Part shown: one piece after another, positions 28,319-37,575 of the stretch
How the letters are laid out: the number at the start of each line of letters is the position of its first letter
How positions within the stretch are numbered: position 1 is the first letter of the stretch
From: Bdellovibrio bacteriovorus str. Tiberius
Lineage (GTDB): Bacteria; Bdellovibrionota; Bdellovibrionia; Bdellovibrionales; Bdellovibrionaceae
Direction: 5' to 3'
Assembly: GCF_000317895.1 (NCBI RefSeq)
Contig: NC_019567.1
Location: 3,844,001 to 3,908,000, forward strand
DNA: 64,000 nt
Translations under genes and position numbers: made by a program
Notes under the pieces: model-generated
What the model was told of the DNA's origin: nothing
What the model saw: only the letters and a program-made list of their open reading frames with translations
Databases searched by the model: none

Positions 28319-29123
28319 ATCTGTTTCCGCACTTATTGCCCTGGCTCTGATCATCGGACTTTATGTTTCGTTGGGACTGATGGGACTTAAGATTGCGGTG
28401 GGTCTGATTGTTGTCATCGGCAACTGGGAACTGACAGCCATTTTGTTCCAGCGTGAAAAATCCCAGCTGATTAAAACATTGTTCAGAATCGCAACCTATG
28501 CGGTATTCATTGCCTCGATCACTTCCCTGAGCCTGGGATCTATTGTTTATTCTTTGGCCGTGATTGGAATGATTATCGCCGTTCTTTTGTCTTCTCACAA
28601 AGAAGGCAATCTGGAACACATGGCTGCTGTTCAGGCGAAGTCCGCCCTGGGCCTGTTCTATATGGGTCTTTTGCCTTCGTTTGCTTTCCGTTTGCTGGAT
28701 CAGGCTTACGGTCTTTACTGGTTTATCTTCCTGCTGGCCGTGGTGTTTGCGGGTGACACTTTGGCATATGTATTTGGCGTGTTGTTCGGCAAAAACAAAG
28801 TCATGCCTTCGGTGTCCCCTAAAAAAACCTGGCAGGGTTCTGTCGGTGGCATCATTGGTTCTGTCGTGGCAGGTCTGATCTGCTGGTTGTTCCTGTTCCC
28901 GGAAAACAGCGTCGGTGTCTTCCTGCTTCTTGGTGGGATCTCTGGCTTTGTGGGCCAGTTCGGAGACTTCTTCGAATCTCTGCTGAAACGTGTGGCGGAT
29001 GTGAAAGATTCCGGCAAAATCATGCCAGGTCATGGTGGCGTCTTGGATCGAGTCGACGGCGTCCTATTCGCAAGTCCTGTTGTTTTGGGCGGAGTTTTGA
29101 TTCTGTCTCATCTTTTGTCCTAA
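28287..29123 (+). CDS. cdsA: phosphatidate cytidylyltransferase
   Basis: The 278-residue membrane enzyme makes CDP-diacylglycerol for phospholipid synthesis. It has about eight hydrophobic segments. The family signature near the C-terminus is clear (SPKKTWQGSVGG, and DFFESLLKRVADVKDSGKIMPGHGGVLDR split over two blocks). I start at the ATG at 28287 because AAGGT lies eight bases upstream; ATGs at 28269-frame and 28299 are alternatives. It overlaps the end of uppS. Confidence 0.93.
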   Translation: MTTTMKSFLTRSVSALIALALIIGLYVSLGLMGLKIAVGLIVVIGNWELTAILFQREKSQLIKTLFRIATYAVFIASITSLSLGSIVYSLAVIGMIIAVLLSSHKEGNLEHMAAVQAKSALGLFYMGLLPSFAFRLLDQAYGLYWFIFLLAVVFAGDTLAYVFGVLFGKNKVMPSVSPKKTWQGSVGGIIGSVVAGLICWLFLFPENSVGVFLLLGGISGFVGQFGDFFESLLKRVADVKDSGKIMPGHGGVLDRVDGVLFASPVVLGGVLILSHLLS

Positions 29124-29199
29124 GAGAAACGTCGAGCCCCGCAGGAAAAATCCCTTAATTTTCTACCCCTTAATCCTTGGCTCACTCTAGAATGGACCA

Positions 29200-30873
29200 A
29201 TGGATATTTTCTCATACTTACAATCTGGTTTGTCTGCAATTGTTCCATTTGTCATCCTGCTGGGGATCCTGATCTTCGTTCATGAGCTGGGACACTTCCT
29301 TGTCGCCCGCTGGTGCGGAGTGCGTGTCGAGGTTTTCAGTCTGGGCTTCGGCAAAAAGCTTCTGACCTATAAAAAAGGCGACACCACGTATGCCCTGTCC
29401 CTGATCCCACTGGGTGGCTACGTGAAAATGTTCGGCGAACAAAACGGCGAAGGCATTTCTGAAGAAGACAAGAAAGTCTCTTTCACGCATAAAAATGTGT
29501 GGCAGCGTATTGCCATCGTTCTGGCCGGTCCGCTGATGAACTTCTTCTTTGCGATCCTGGTGTTCTTCACTGTCGCCCTGATCGGCGAAGACGCAAAAAT
29601 CCCGGTTCTGGGTGATGTGGCGAAAGACTCCCCGGCTTACACGGCGGGCTTCCGTTCTGGTGACCAGATTGTTTCTATCAATCAAAAACCGATCACGACC
29701 TGGGAAGACGTTCAGCGCACCCTTTCCTTAAAAGAAAGTCACGACCTGCACATCGATGTCGATGTTAAACGTGAAGGCACCGGTGAATCCCTGACGGTCT
29801 CTACGACCGCCAAGCCTGAACCAAATCCAAATGTTCTTTCCAGCTACGAATACATGGCCAATGTTGAGGGGATTTCCCCTTATTCTGCGGGCACGACCAT
29901 TGGTGTTCTGGAAAATTCTCCGTTGCATGCTTTGGGTCTGCGTACCGGTGACACCATCACCAGCATCAATGGTGTTAAAGTCGCTTACTGGAGATCTTTG
30001 GAAGACACTTTGGCAAAATTCAGCGCCAAAGAGCCTTTGACCCTGGAAGTTATGGGCATGCGCGAAGGCGACAAGGCCGACAAAGCCATCACCGTGACCA
30101 TGGCACCGATTGAATCCATCAAGGCGTTTTCACTGGCGTCTTTGGGTCTGGAAAGTTCAGAACTGTATCTGTCCCGCGTGATTGAAGGCTCTCCGGCTCA
30201 GGCCGCAGGTCTTCGTGCTGGTGATCGTCTGGTGAAAATCAACAAAATCACTTTGTCCAAATGGGAAGATGTTCTGAACAACATCAAATCCTTTGACGGC
30301 AAAAACCCGGTGGCTTTGTCCGTTCTGCGTGAAGGCAAAACCATTGATCTGGAAATCACTCCGAAAATGACCAAGCAGATGACCGCTTCGGGTGCAGAGG
30401 AAAAACGTTATACCATCGGTATTTCACCAATTCCGAACATCGCGATGCCGGAACTGATGACCCTTCGTTCTTCCAACCCGGTGGATGCTTTGATCCGCGG
30501 TACGGAAAAAACGTGGGAAGTATCAGTCATGACAGTCATGAGCTTTGTTCGTTTGTTCCAGGCCAAGATCTCTCCGAAAAATATCGGTGGTGTGATCTCT
30601 ATCGGTCAGGCGGCCAGCGAGACATTCAAGATTGGTATCACTCAGTTCCTGCAGATGATGGCAATTATTTCGGTGAATCTGTTCATCCTGAATTTGCTGC
30701 CGGTGCCGGTGCTTGACGGTGGTCACCTGGTGTTCTATGTGATTGAGCTGGTCAAAGGTGCTCCGCTAAGCATGAAGAAAATGGAAATCGCCCAGCAAGT
30801 GGGTCTGGCGATTTTGATGAGTCTTATGATCTTTGCCCTGTTTAATGACTTCACCCGCTTGTTTGGTCTATGA
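29200..30873 (+). CDS. rseP: site-2 zinc protease RseP, with three PDZ domains
   Basis: The 557-residue intramembrane metalloprotease is longer than E. coli RseP (450). The zinc site HELGH is at residues 28-32 and the third ligand Asp506 in NLLPVPVLDGGH near the C-terminus. Between them I read three PDZ-like repeats instead of two: about 136-200 (AGFRSGDQIVSIN), 233-300 (LGLRTGDTITSING) and 323-385 (AGLRAGDRLVKIN). In E. coli the enzyme cleaves RseA to release sigma-E; substrate here is unknown. The stop overlaps the tsaB start (ATGA). Confidence 0.94.
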   Translation: MDIFSYLQSGLSAIVPFVILLGILIFVHELGHFLVARWCGVRVEVFSLGFGKKLLTYKKGDTTYALSLIPLGGYVKMFGEQNGEGISEEDKKVSFTHKNVWQRIAIVLAGPLMNFFFAILVFFTVALIGEDAKIPVLGDVAKDSPAYTAGFRSGDQIVSINQKPITTWEDVQRTLSLKESHDLHIDVDVKREGTGESLTVSTTAKPEPNPNVLSSYEYMANVEGISPYSAGTTIGVLENSPLHALGLRTGDTITSINGVKVAYWRSLEDTLAKFSAKEPLTLEVMGMREGDKADKAITVTMAPIESIKAFSLASLGLESSELYLSRVIEGSPAQAAGLRAGDRLVKINKITLSKWEDVLNNIKSFDGKNPVALSVLREGKTIDLEITPKMTKQMTASGAEEKRYTIGISPIPNIAMPELMTLRSSNPVDALIRGTEKTWEVSVMTVMSFVRLFQAKISPKNIGGVISIGQAASETFKIGITQFLQMMAIISVNLFILNLLPVPVLDGGHLVFYVIELVKGAPLSMKKMEIAQQVGLAILMSLMIFALFNDFTRLFGL

Positions 30874-31574
30874 AAATACTAGCTATGGAAACCAGCACCG
30901 CCGTCGGCGGTGTTGCCATCATCGTGGATGGGAAAATTGTCGCCGAAGAAACCACTTTGCGACAAAAAACCCATAGCGAAATCATCAGCCCCTTCACCGA
31001 AAACTGCCTGCAAAAAGCCGGATTAAAACTTGAAGACATCGACGTCTTTGCCGTGGGCCAGGGTCCGGGCAGTTTTACCGGCATCCGTGTGGCCGCCAAT
31101 GCGGGGAAAACCTTTTCCTACAGCTTCAACAAACCTCTGGTTACTATCGACTCGCTGATGCTTTTGGCTGAACGCGCGCGCGGATCTGCCAAACCGGTTC
31201 TTGCCATCATCAATGCCTATAAAAACATGGTGTACACCGGTCTTTTTGATATGTCCGGCGATGAGCCGAAATATCTGAAGGGTCCCGCGGCGATTCCCGT
31301 TCGTGAACTTTCCCAGCACATCAGTCAGGACGTGCTGGTCGTTGGTGACGGGTGGGAGGCTTATCATGAGTACTTCCCCGAAGAACTTTCCAAGAAAATG
31401 CACCGCGATTCAACCCTGCCGGACTATCCGCTCGCGACCACTCTGGGTCTGATGGCGGAAGCCCGGGCAAAAAAAGGTCAAACTTTAGACTGGAAATCGT
31501 TTGTTCCTCTTTATATTCGCGCATCTGAAGCCGAAGAGACAAAAAAAGGGATTCTTATCTCACCATTGAAATAG
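30870..31574 (+). CDS. tsaB: tRNA threonylcarbamoyladenosine synthesis protein TsaB
   Basis: The 234-residue protein belongs to the ASKHA fold and partners TsaD and TsaE in making t6A at tRNA position 37. The opening ILAMETSTAVGGVAI and the AVGQGPGSFTGIRV block (about residues 62-75) are characteristic. It overlaps rseP by four bases and is followed after 15 bases by a MinD-like gene, so it belongs to the long rpsB-to-glycosylase transcription run. Confidence 0.94.
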   Translation: MKILAMETSTAVGGVAIIVDGKIVAEETTLRQKTHSEIISPFTENCLQKAGLKLEDIDVFAVGQGPGSFTGIRVAANAGKTFSYSFNKPLVTIDSLMLLAERARGSAKPVLAIINAYKNMVYTGLFDMSGDEPKYLKGPAAIPVRELSQHISQDVLVVGDGWEAYHEYFPEELSKKMHRDSTLPDYPLATTLGLMAEARAKKGQTLDWKSFVPLYIRASEAEETKKGILISPLK

Positions 31575-31589
31575 CAAGAGGATGCAACC

Positions 31590-32543
31590 ATGGATAAGGC
31601 TGTATTGGAATTCAAACCGACCCACGCAAATAAAGATCATGACACCAAACTATGGGTTGTCGCTTCCGGTAAAGGTGGCGTGGGTAAAACGTTTGTATCC
31701 TCTTCCCTGGGCATGACTCTTTCCAAATTGGGCCACTCTGTCGTGATCGTGGATCTGGATCTTTCCGGCTCCAACATCCACACGGTTCTGGGTTTGAATC
31801 CTTCCCACATGAACATCCGTCACTACTTTGAAGGTTCCAAAACCCTGCAAGAGCTGGTGATCCCGACTCCGTATCCGCATCTTTCTTATGTTCAGGGTTT
31901 CTGGGATTCATGGACACCGACTGATTTTTCCCACAACCAGATTCAAAACCTGATCCCGCAGCTGAAGAATCTGCGTGCTGATTACGTGATCGTTGATCTG
32001 GGGGCCGGTGCCTTGGAAGCCCACCTGGAGCTGTTCAAAGTCGCTGATGAAAAGTTCCTGATCACAACTCCGGAACCAACCAGCATCGAAAAGACTTATC
32101 GTTTTATTGAATCCTTCATGTGCTATTCCCTGCGTGAAAATTCCACGCCGGATGCTTACGGCAACATGATTTCCACTTTGCGCAATCACCGCCAAAGAAC
32201 TTTGAGCAAGCCGTTTTCTTTCCGCTCGTATCTGAAGGAAGAAACCGGCATTCACTATGACTTCTTTGAGGCTCTTTCCTCAACACCAGTTCGTTTGTTG
32301 GTGAATACTTCACGCAATCAGGCCAACGATGACTTGGGTCACTCGATGAAAAGTGTCTGTAACAAGTACTACGACCTTGGTATTGATTACATCGGCGCGA
32401 TCGATTACGACAATGCGGTGTGGCAGTCCGTGCGTGTGAGAGAACACGTGCTTGTCGCACAACCCTTCACTCCACTTGCAGGACAATTTTTGGCAACCTG
32501 CAAACAACTTATTGCTCCAGAGGAGCTTCGCGCCGTAGTATAA
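31590..32543 (+). CDS. MinD/ParA-like P-loop ATPase
   Basis: The 317-residue product has a canonical deviant Walker A (ASGKGGVGKT, residues 25-34) and VIVDLDLSGSNIHTVLG, a second metal-site strand. The C-terminal part is helical and lacks an obvious membrane-targeting amphipathic helix like that of MinD. FlhG-like or MinD-like functions are possible, but no flagellar or min genes are nearby. AAGAGGA precedes the ATG. The next gene encodes a J-like/HTH protein, a linkage that suggests a shared role. Confidence 0.9.
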   Translation: MDKAVLEFKPTHANKDHDTKLWVVASGKGGVGKTFVSSSLGMTLSKLGHSVVIVDLDLSGSNIHTVLGLNPSHMNIRHYFEGSKTLQELVIPTPYPHLSYVQGFWDSWTPTDFSHNQIQNLIPQLKNLRADYVIVDLGAGALEAHLELFKVADEKFLITTPEPTSIEKTYRFIESFMCYSLRENSTPDAYGNMISTLRNHRQRTLSKPFSFRSYLKEETGIHYDFFEALSSTPVRLLVNTSRNQANDDLGHSMKSVCNKYYDLGIDYIGAIDYDNAVWQSVRVREHVLVAQPFTPLAGQFLATCKQLIAPEELRAVV

Positions 32544-32551
32544 TAGCTACG

Positions 32552-33178
32552 ATGCAAGCGACGTCTAGATACAACTATTACGAAGTCCTGGAACTCACAG
32601 CCAACGCCCCTCAACATGAGGTGACGACGGCCTATGAGCGCGCTCGCTCGACTTATTCCGGGGACAATCCGGCGATCTACACTATTTTCTCTGAACAGGA
32701 AGCCCGTGAGCTTCTGGTTGTGATCGAAGAGGCCTATCAGGTCCTTGGTAACAAAATCCTTCGCAATATCTATGATCAAAGACTTTTGTCCGGCCGTTCT
32801 TCTTTGAACGATCTGACTTACGAGTCCATCCTTGAAGCCAGCAAACAGGTTTTCCCTGAAACGAAAATTGAAAAACCGGCGGTGGCTTATCAAAAGGATG
32901 AATCCTTTGAAAAAGAAATCGCGGCCCGCACGGACTGGGATGGCGCTTTCCTCAAAAAAGTTCGCGAGTACAAAAAGATCACCACTCAACGCATGAGTGA
33001 GATCACCAAAATCAATTCTTACTATGTCACAGCCATTGAAAACGTGGATCCAGGCAACCTGCCGGTGATCGTTTTCGTTCGTGGTTATGTGGTTCAAATT
33101 GCCAAAGCTTTGGGTCTGGACGAAAAAAAGGTCGCCGACTCATACATGACACACTTTAAAAACAAACTTGGAAAATAA
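32552..33178 (+). CDS. J-like domain/RodZ-like HTH fusion protein
   Basis: The 208-residue product is read from the ATG at 32552. Residues about 6-78 align with a J domain (YNYYEVLELTANAPQHEVTTAY ... VIEEAYQVLGNKILRNIYD, quoted in two parts), but the HPD tripeptide position reads SGD. Such a protein should not stimulate Hsp70 in the usual way. The C-terminal part (about 128-208) has a RodZ-type helix-turn-helix (LKKVREYKKITTQRMSEITK). No membrane segment follows. It is cotranscribed with the MinD-like gene. The function is not known. Confidence 0.82.
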   Translation: MQATSRYNYYEVLELTANAPQHEVTTAYERARSTYSGDNPAIYTIFSEQEARELLVVIEEAYQVLGNKILRNIYDQRLLSGRSSLNDLTYESILEASKQVFPETKIEKPAVAYQKDESFEKEIAARTDWDGAFLKKVREYKKITTQRMSEITKINSYYVTAIENVDPGNLPVIVFVRGYVVQIAKALGLDEKKVADSYMTHFKNKLGK

Positions 33179-34175
33179 GAACAACACGACTATTTCGGTC
33201 ACTGCCACAGCAGAGATGAGTGGACTTCGCCTTGATAAAGCGATGGCGCTTATTCCGGAAATCGGCACCCGTTCACGCGCAAGCCATCTGCTTGAAGCAA
33301 ATTCAGTTCTGCTGAACGGAAAACCCGCCAAAGCTTCTGTCACTATTAAAGAAAACGATCTGATTGAAATTCAACTGCCGGAACCCGAGCCGTCTGAGCT
33401 TCAGCCCTTTGATCTGAAGCTGGACGTGCTGTTTGAAGATGAGGATCTGATCGTCATCAACAAACCGGCGGGTCTTGTTGTTCACCCGGCCGCGGGACAT
33501 GCCCACGACACTTTGGTGAATGCGCTGATCAGTCACACCGATGATCTGTCCATGAAGTTTGGCGAAGAACGCCCTGGCATCGTGCACCGCTTGGATAAAG
33601 AAACCAGCGGCATCATCGTCGTTGCCAAAAACGACAAAGCCCATGAATCCCTGACCGCCCAGTTCAAAGAGCGCAGCACGCACAGAATATACTATGCCGT
33701 GTGCCTGGGAACTGCGCGCACGTTGTCCGGCAGCGTTCGCAGTTTTCTGGCTCGCCACCCGGTGGATCGCAAACGTTATGCTTCCGTGTTGGGTGACGAT
33801 CGTAAACCCCTGACTGATCCGAATGATGATCCGGGAATGGGCAAATGGGCGGTGACCCACTTTGAAGTGCTGCAAAGAAAAAGCGGCATGAGCTACATGA
33901 AGCTGAAACTTGAAACCGGACGGACACACCAAATTCGTGTGCACATGTCCGAAAGCGGACTGCCCATTGCCGGTGACAACCTTTATGGTGCTGACCGCAA
34001 GATCAAATCCATCGAGGCGCGCGCGACCCAGGAAGACCTTCGTGCTTTGCCAAGATTCCTGCTGCACGCAGCAGAACTGGGTTTCACTCATCCCCGCACC
34101 CAAGAGCGCATGTTCTTTACAAAGGACTGGCCTGAAGATGTTCTGGTGCTGATTAAGAAATGGGGTTTGCTGTGA
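33168..34175 (+). CDS. RluD-type 23S rRNA pseudouridine synthase
   Basis: The 335-residue product combines an N-terminal S4 RNA-binding domain (about residues 15-70) with the RluA/RluD catalytic domain. The catalytic aspartate is in HRLDKETSG; GRTHQIRVHM is a further family motif. I start at the TTG at 33168, overlapping the previous gene by 11 bases, because residues just before the S4 domain look homologous to RluD openings; an ATG at 33216 is an alternative. Confidence 0.92.
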   Translation: MENKNNTTISVTATAEMSGLRLDKAMALIPEIGTRSRASHLLEANSVLLNGKPAKASVTIKENDLIEIQLPEPEPSELQPFDLKLDVLFEDEDLIVINKPAGLVVHPAAGHAHDTLVNALISHTDDLSMKFGEERPGIVHRLDKETSGIIVVAKNDKAHESLTAQFKERSTHRIYYAVCLGTARTLSGSVRSFLARHPVDRKRYASVLGDDRKPLTDPNDDPGMGKWAVTHFEVLQRKSGMSYMKLKLETGRTHQIRVHMSESGLPIAGDNLYGADRKIKSIEARATQEDLRALPRFLLHAAELGFTHPRTQERMFFTKDWPEDVLVLIKKWGLL

Positions 34176-34873
34176 ACCTCGAAAAAACCCCACTGGGATA
34201 TGAACTAAAAACTTCGCATATCACGGCTTTCTTCGGTGGGGCCGCAGCCACCTTGGCTGACGTCAAATCCGCCTATCCACAGTTTGATTTTGTCCGTCTG
34301 AAACAAATTCACAGCGACGCGGTCATCGAAAGCAAAGACAGTTCTTTGGACTATCAGGTGCTAGGGGATGCGCATTTTTCCCGCACCAAAAATCTTGCCT
34401 TGTGTGTGATCACCGCTGACTGTGTGCCGGTGCTTTTCTATCATCACGGCACTGATTTGATTTCTGGCGTCCACGCCGGCTGGCGCGGAGTTGCCAACAG
34501 AATTATCCCCAAGACCCTCCAGCAGCTTGTTGCCACAGGTGCTGATGCTTCAGAGCTGGATGTGATCATCGGACCACATATTCAGAAAAAAAGCTTTGAG
34601 GTCGGAAACGACGTGCGCGATCAGATCCTTTCAAGCCTGGGGCCGTTAAGCCCGGCAGAACGCGCTCAATATTTCCAGAGTCTGGAAGACGGAAAATCTT
34701 TGGTGGATTTAAATCTTGTGGTTCGCACCCAGCTTCAACAAGAGGGCATCAATCTGGACCGCTTGTTTGATCTGCATATTGATACGGTCACCAACAACGA
34801 ATTTCATTCTTACCGCCGGGACAAAGAAAAGTCCGGGCGTCAGATCAGCTTTATCTGCCGGACCTCTGGATGA
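34160..34873 (+). CDS. pgeF: purine nucleoside phosphorylase/laccase-domain protein PgeF (YfiH family)
   Basis: The 237-residue product belongs to the YfiH/PgeF (DUF152) family, zinc enzymes reported to act on purine nucleosides and on peptidoglycan editing in E. coli. The ligand motifs are readable: KQIHSDAV, ITADCVPVLFY and GVHAGWRGVANRI. Two starts are possible: the ATG at 34160, or the GTG at 34172, whose GTGA would overlap the stop of the preceding gene by four bases. It overlaps the following glycosylase gene by four bases. Confidence 0.9.
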   Translation: MGFAVNLEKTPLGYELKTSHITAFFGGAAATLADVKSAYPQFDFVRLKQIHSDAVIESKDSSLDYQVLGDAHFSRTKNLALCVITADCVPVLFYHHGTDLISGVHAGWRGVANRIIPKTLQQLVATGADASELDVIIGPHIQKKSFEVGNDVRDQILSSLGPLSPAERAQYFQSLEDGKSLVDLNLVVRTQLQQEGINLDRLFDLHIDTVTNNEFHSYRRDKEKSGRQISFICRTSG

Positions 34874-35448
34874 TTCTGCCACAGGAATTTTACTTTGAAG
34901 ACACGACCCTGGTGGCTCAGTCTCTTCTGGGAAAAGTTCTGAATATCCGCACTGACGACGGCATAAATCAAGCCCGCATCATCGAAACCGAAGCCTATCT
35001 GGGGATTGAAGACCCCGCCTGTCACACATTTGAAGACCGCCGCACCGAACGCACCAAATCCATGTATCTGGATGGGGGACATTCGTATGTGTATATGATC
35101 TATGGAATGTATTTCTGTCTGAATTTTGTGACCCGCACCCATGAACATCCCGAAGCGGTTTTGATTCGTGCCGTGGAACCTCTGCCAGCACAGGAAAATC
35201 TGCGAAAAAAAGACCTAAAAACCAACGGCCCCGGCAAGCTTTGCAAACACTATGACATCACCCGAAAGCATGACGGACTGAAGCTTTGGAAGAAAAGTTC
35301 TGAGCTATTTGTGACGGATGATGACTTCAAGGTTTCAAAAAAACAGATCATTCCCACCGCGCGTGTCGGTGTCGATTATGCCGGCGAAGCAGCGAAGTGG
35401 CCCTTGCGATTTTATCTGAAAGATCATCTGTTCGTCTCAAAAAAGTGA
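34870..35448 (+). CDS. DNA-3-methyladenine glycosylase (AAG/MPG family)
   Basis: The 192-residue product matches the mammalian-type alkyladenine glycosylase family, which removes alkylated purines from DNA. The catalytic region IIETEAYLGIEDPACHTF is at about residues 37-54 and the conserved YVYMIYGMYFCLN block follows. It ends the long plus-strand run. The start overlaps pgeF by four bases. Confidence 0.93.
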   Translation: MILPQEFYFEDTTLVAQSLLGKVLNIRTDDGINQARIIETEAYLGIEDPACHTFEDRRTERTKSMYLDGGHSYVYMIYGMYFCLNFVTRTHEHPEAVLIRAVEPLPAQENLRKKDLKTNGPGKLCKHYDITRKHDGLKLWKKSSELFVTDDDFKVSKKQIIPTARVGVDYAGEAAKWPLRFYLKDHLFVSKK

Positions 35449-35547
35449 TCAGATTTACTGGACCGTGGATGAATTTTTATTCTTAGGCACTAGGTCCTTG
35501 GTGCTAAACTAAAACCATCAGGAACTTCTTGCAGCAGGTTTTAGCGA

Positions 35548-36174
35548 ATGATTCAGAAGATCGAACATGGAGAAAAGCTCAACGTCGTCACCCACGCCAT
35601 CGGAGCGTTGCTGGCGCTGATTGGGTGTGCCCTGCTTCTGGGTCTTGCCGCCAGCAAACACGACACCTGGAAAATCTTCAGCTTCGGTGTGTATGCGGTC
35701 TGCACGGTCGGACTTTACTGTATTTCAACCATCTATCACGGCACCCGTGGTGAAAGAAAAAAACTGTATCGTCGTCTGGACTATATCGGCATCTATCTGA
35801 AGATCGCCGGTGGTTACACTCCGTATGCCCTGCTGGCTTTGCGCGGAACTTTGGGTTGGGTGATTCTGGGAATCGTCTGGTCTTTGGCGGTGGTGGGAAT
35901 TTTCTGGGAACTTCTGAATCCGAAAAACCGCCTGCCTTCACTGCTTTTGTATTCAACCATGGCAGTCACGATCTTCCCGTTCATCAAATACCTGATGGAT
36001 GCGATTCCGCCGATGGGTTTTGCGATGATCATCGCGGGCTTCATCAGCTATGGCATCGGCATGTTCTTCTTCCTGAATGACGAACGCATCAAACACGGCC
36101 ACGGCGTTTGGCACGTCTGCGTGATGGGCGGAACCGCCCTTCAGTACCTGTGTCTGCTGATCTATTTCACTTAA
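35548..36174 (+). CDS. hemolysin III-like membrane protein (PAQR family)
   Basis: The 208-residue protein has about seven hydrophobic segments. The PAQR metal-site residues are readable: STIYHGTRG (His), RRLDYIGIYLKIAGG (Asp) and HGVWHVCVMGG near the C-terminus (His). The family is found in bacteria as YqfA/HlyIII; its reported haemolysin activity is limited to a few members, and its normal role may lie in membrane homeostasis. It is the last plus-strand gene before the tRNA. Confidence 0.92.
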   Translation: MIQKIEHGEKLNVVTHAIGALLALIGCALLLGLAASKHDTWKIFSFGVYAVCTVGLYCISTIYHGTRGERKKLYRRLDYIGIYLKIAGGYTPYALLALRGTLGWVILGIVWSLAVVGIFWELLNPKNRLPSLLLYSTMAVTIFPFIKYLMDAIPPMGFAMIIAGFISYGIGMFFFLNDERIKHGHGVWHVCVMGGTALQYLCLLIYFT

Positions 36175-36203
36175 AAAGCACCCAAAAATCAGGCCCCAGA
36201 AAC

Positions 36204-36230
36204 GAAAAAACCCGCTGATTAGGCGGGTTT
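36204..36230 (-). terminator. terminator of the tRNA-Phe gene
   Basis: Read on the minus strand, AAACCCGCC...GCGGGTTT forms a hairpin followed by TTTTTTCG. On the plus strand only three T follow, so it faces the tRNA. Confidence 0.85.
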
Positions 36231-36256
36231 AGTTGCTTTGAACTTTTGAAGAAAAA

Positions 36257-36332
<76 letters not shown>

Positions 36333-36394
36333 ACTGGAACATATGCGTTCAAAGAGACCAAAGGTTTATCCATTGGCCCCCTGCATGTCAACAG

Positions 36395-37558
36395 TTAAGC
36401 CTTATCAAAAGCAGTTTTAAGGTCAGCAATCAGGTCGTTCAGATCCTCTACACCCACAGAAAGGCGGATCAGGGTGTCGTCGATCCCCAAAGCCTTGCGG
36501 TTTTCAGGTGGAACGGAGGCGTGCGTCATAATCGCCGGATGCTCGATCAGGGACTCCACCCCTCCCAAACTCTCGGCCAATGAAAAGACATTCACGTTTT
36601 CCAGGAACTTACGAGCCGAATCCAGGCCCCCCTTGATGTAGAAAGTGATCATTCCCCCGAAGCCATGCATTTGTTCTTTCGCCAAAGCATGCTGAGGATG
36701 GCTTTCCAGACCCGGATAGATGACCTTGTCCACTTTTGGATGAGATTCCAAAAACTTCGCAATCGCCATGGCATTTTCCTGATGGGCCTTCATACGAAGT
36801 GGCAAAGTTTTCAAACTTCTCAGGAACATGAAGGAATCAAACGCGCCTTGAGTCGCCCCGATACCGTTGCTTAAGAATGCCATTCTTTCTGCCAGATCCG
36901 CGCGGGATACAACGACCATGCCGCCGACTGTATCACTGTGGCCGCCGATGTATTTCGTCGCTGAATGAACCACGATATCCGCACCCAGCTCCAAAGGTCT
37001 TTGGAAGTACGGGCTCATGAACGTGTTATCAACCGCAACCAGAATGCCTTTGGCTTTTGCGATGGCGGCGATCTTTTTGATATCAACCAACTTCAAAGTC
37101 GGATTGGTCGGAGTTTCCAACCATACCAGCTTGGTGTTTGGTTTTACGGCTTTTTCAAAGTTTTCAACCTTCGTCAGATCAACGAAAGAAAACTCCATGC
37201 CGTCGTGCTTAAGGATTTTGTCAAACAGACGGAAAGTGCCGCCGTACATGTCATCCATGGCAATCACATGATCGCCACCTTTTAGAAGGTGCAAAACAGT
37301 TGTCGTTGCCGCGCAACCGGAAGAAAAAGCAAAGCCATGCTTGCCACCTTCAAGACTTGCCATGCAGCTTTCGTAAGCGTGACGAGTTGGATTGTGCGTG
37401 CGGGAATATTCCCAGCCCTTATGCACACCCGGAGATTCTTGTACGTAAGTCGAGGTCAAATAAACTGGCGTCATGATGGCGCCAGTTGAAGGATCCGGAG
37501 CTTGGCCGGCATGAATCGCACGAGTGGAAAAACCAAGATTGTCGTTCATTTTTTTCAT
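36395..37558 (-). CDS. cystathionine gamma-synthase/gamma-lyase family PLP enzyme
   Basis: The 387-residue product is a Cys/Met metabolism PLP enzyme (MetB/MetC/CGL type). The PLP lysine is in HSATKYIGGHSDTVGG. I start at the ATG at 37558, preceded by AGGTG; the GTG at 37567 is the alternative. It lies 17 bases after a cystathionine beta-synthase-like gene, which points to cystathionine gamma-lyase in a reverse transsulfuration route from homocysteine to cysteine. Sequence alone does not separate lyase from synthase. Confidence 0.9.
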   Translation of the reverse strand: MKKMNDNLGFSTRAIHAGQAPDPSTGAIMTPVYLTSTYVQESPGVHKGWEYSRTHNPTRHAYESCMASLEGGKHGFAFSSGCAATTTVLHLLKGGDHVIAMDDMYGGTFRLFDKILKHDGMEFSFVDLTKVENFEKAVKPNTKLVWLETPTNPTLKLVDIKKIAAIAKAKGILVAVDNTFMSPYFQRPLELGADIVVHSATKYIGGHSDTVGGMVVVSRADLAERMAFLSNGIGATQGAFDSFMFLRSLKTLPLRMKAHQENAMAIAKFLESHPKVDKVIYPGLESHPQHALAKEQMHGFGGMITFYIKGGLDSARKFLENVNVFSLAESLGGVESLIEHPAIMTHASVPPENRKALGIDDTLIRLSVGVEDLNDLIADLKTAFDKA

Positions 37559-37575
37559 ATCATTCACCTGCTCTA

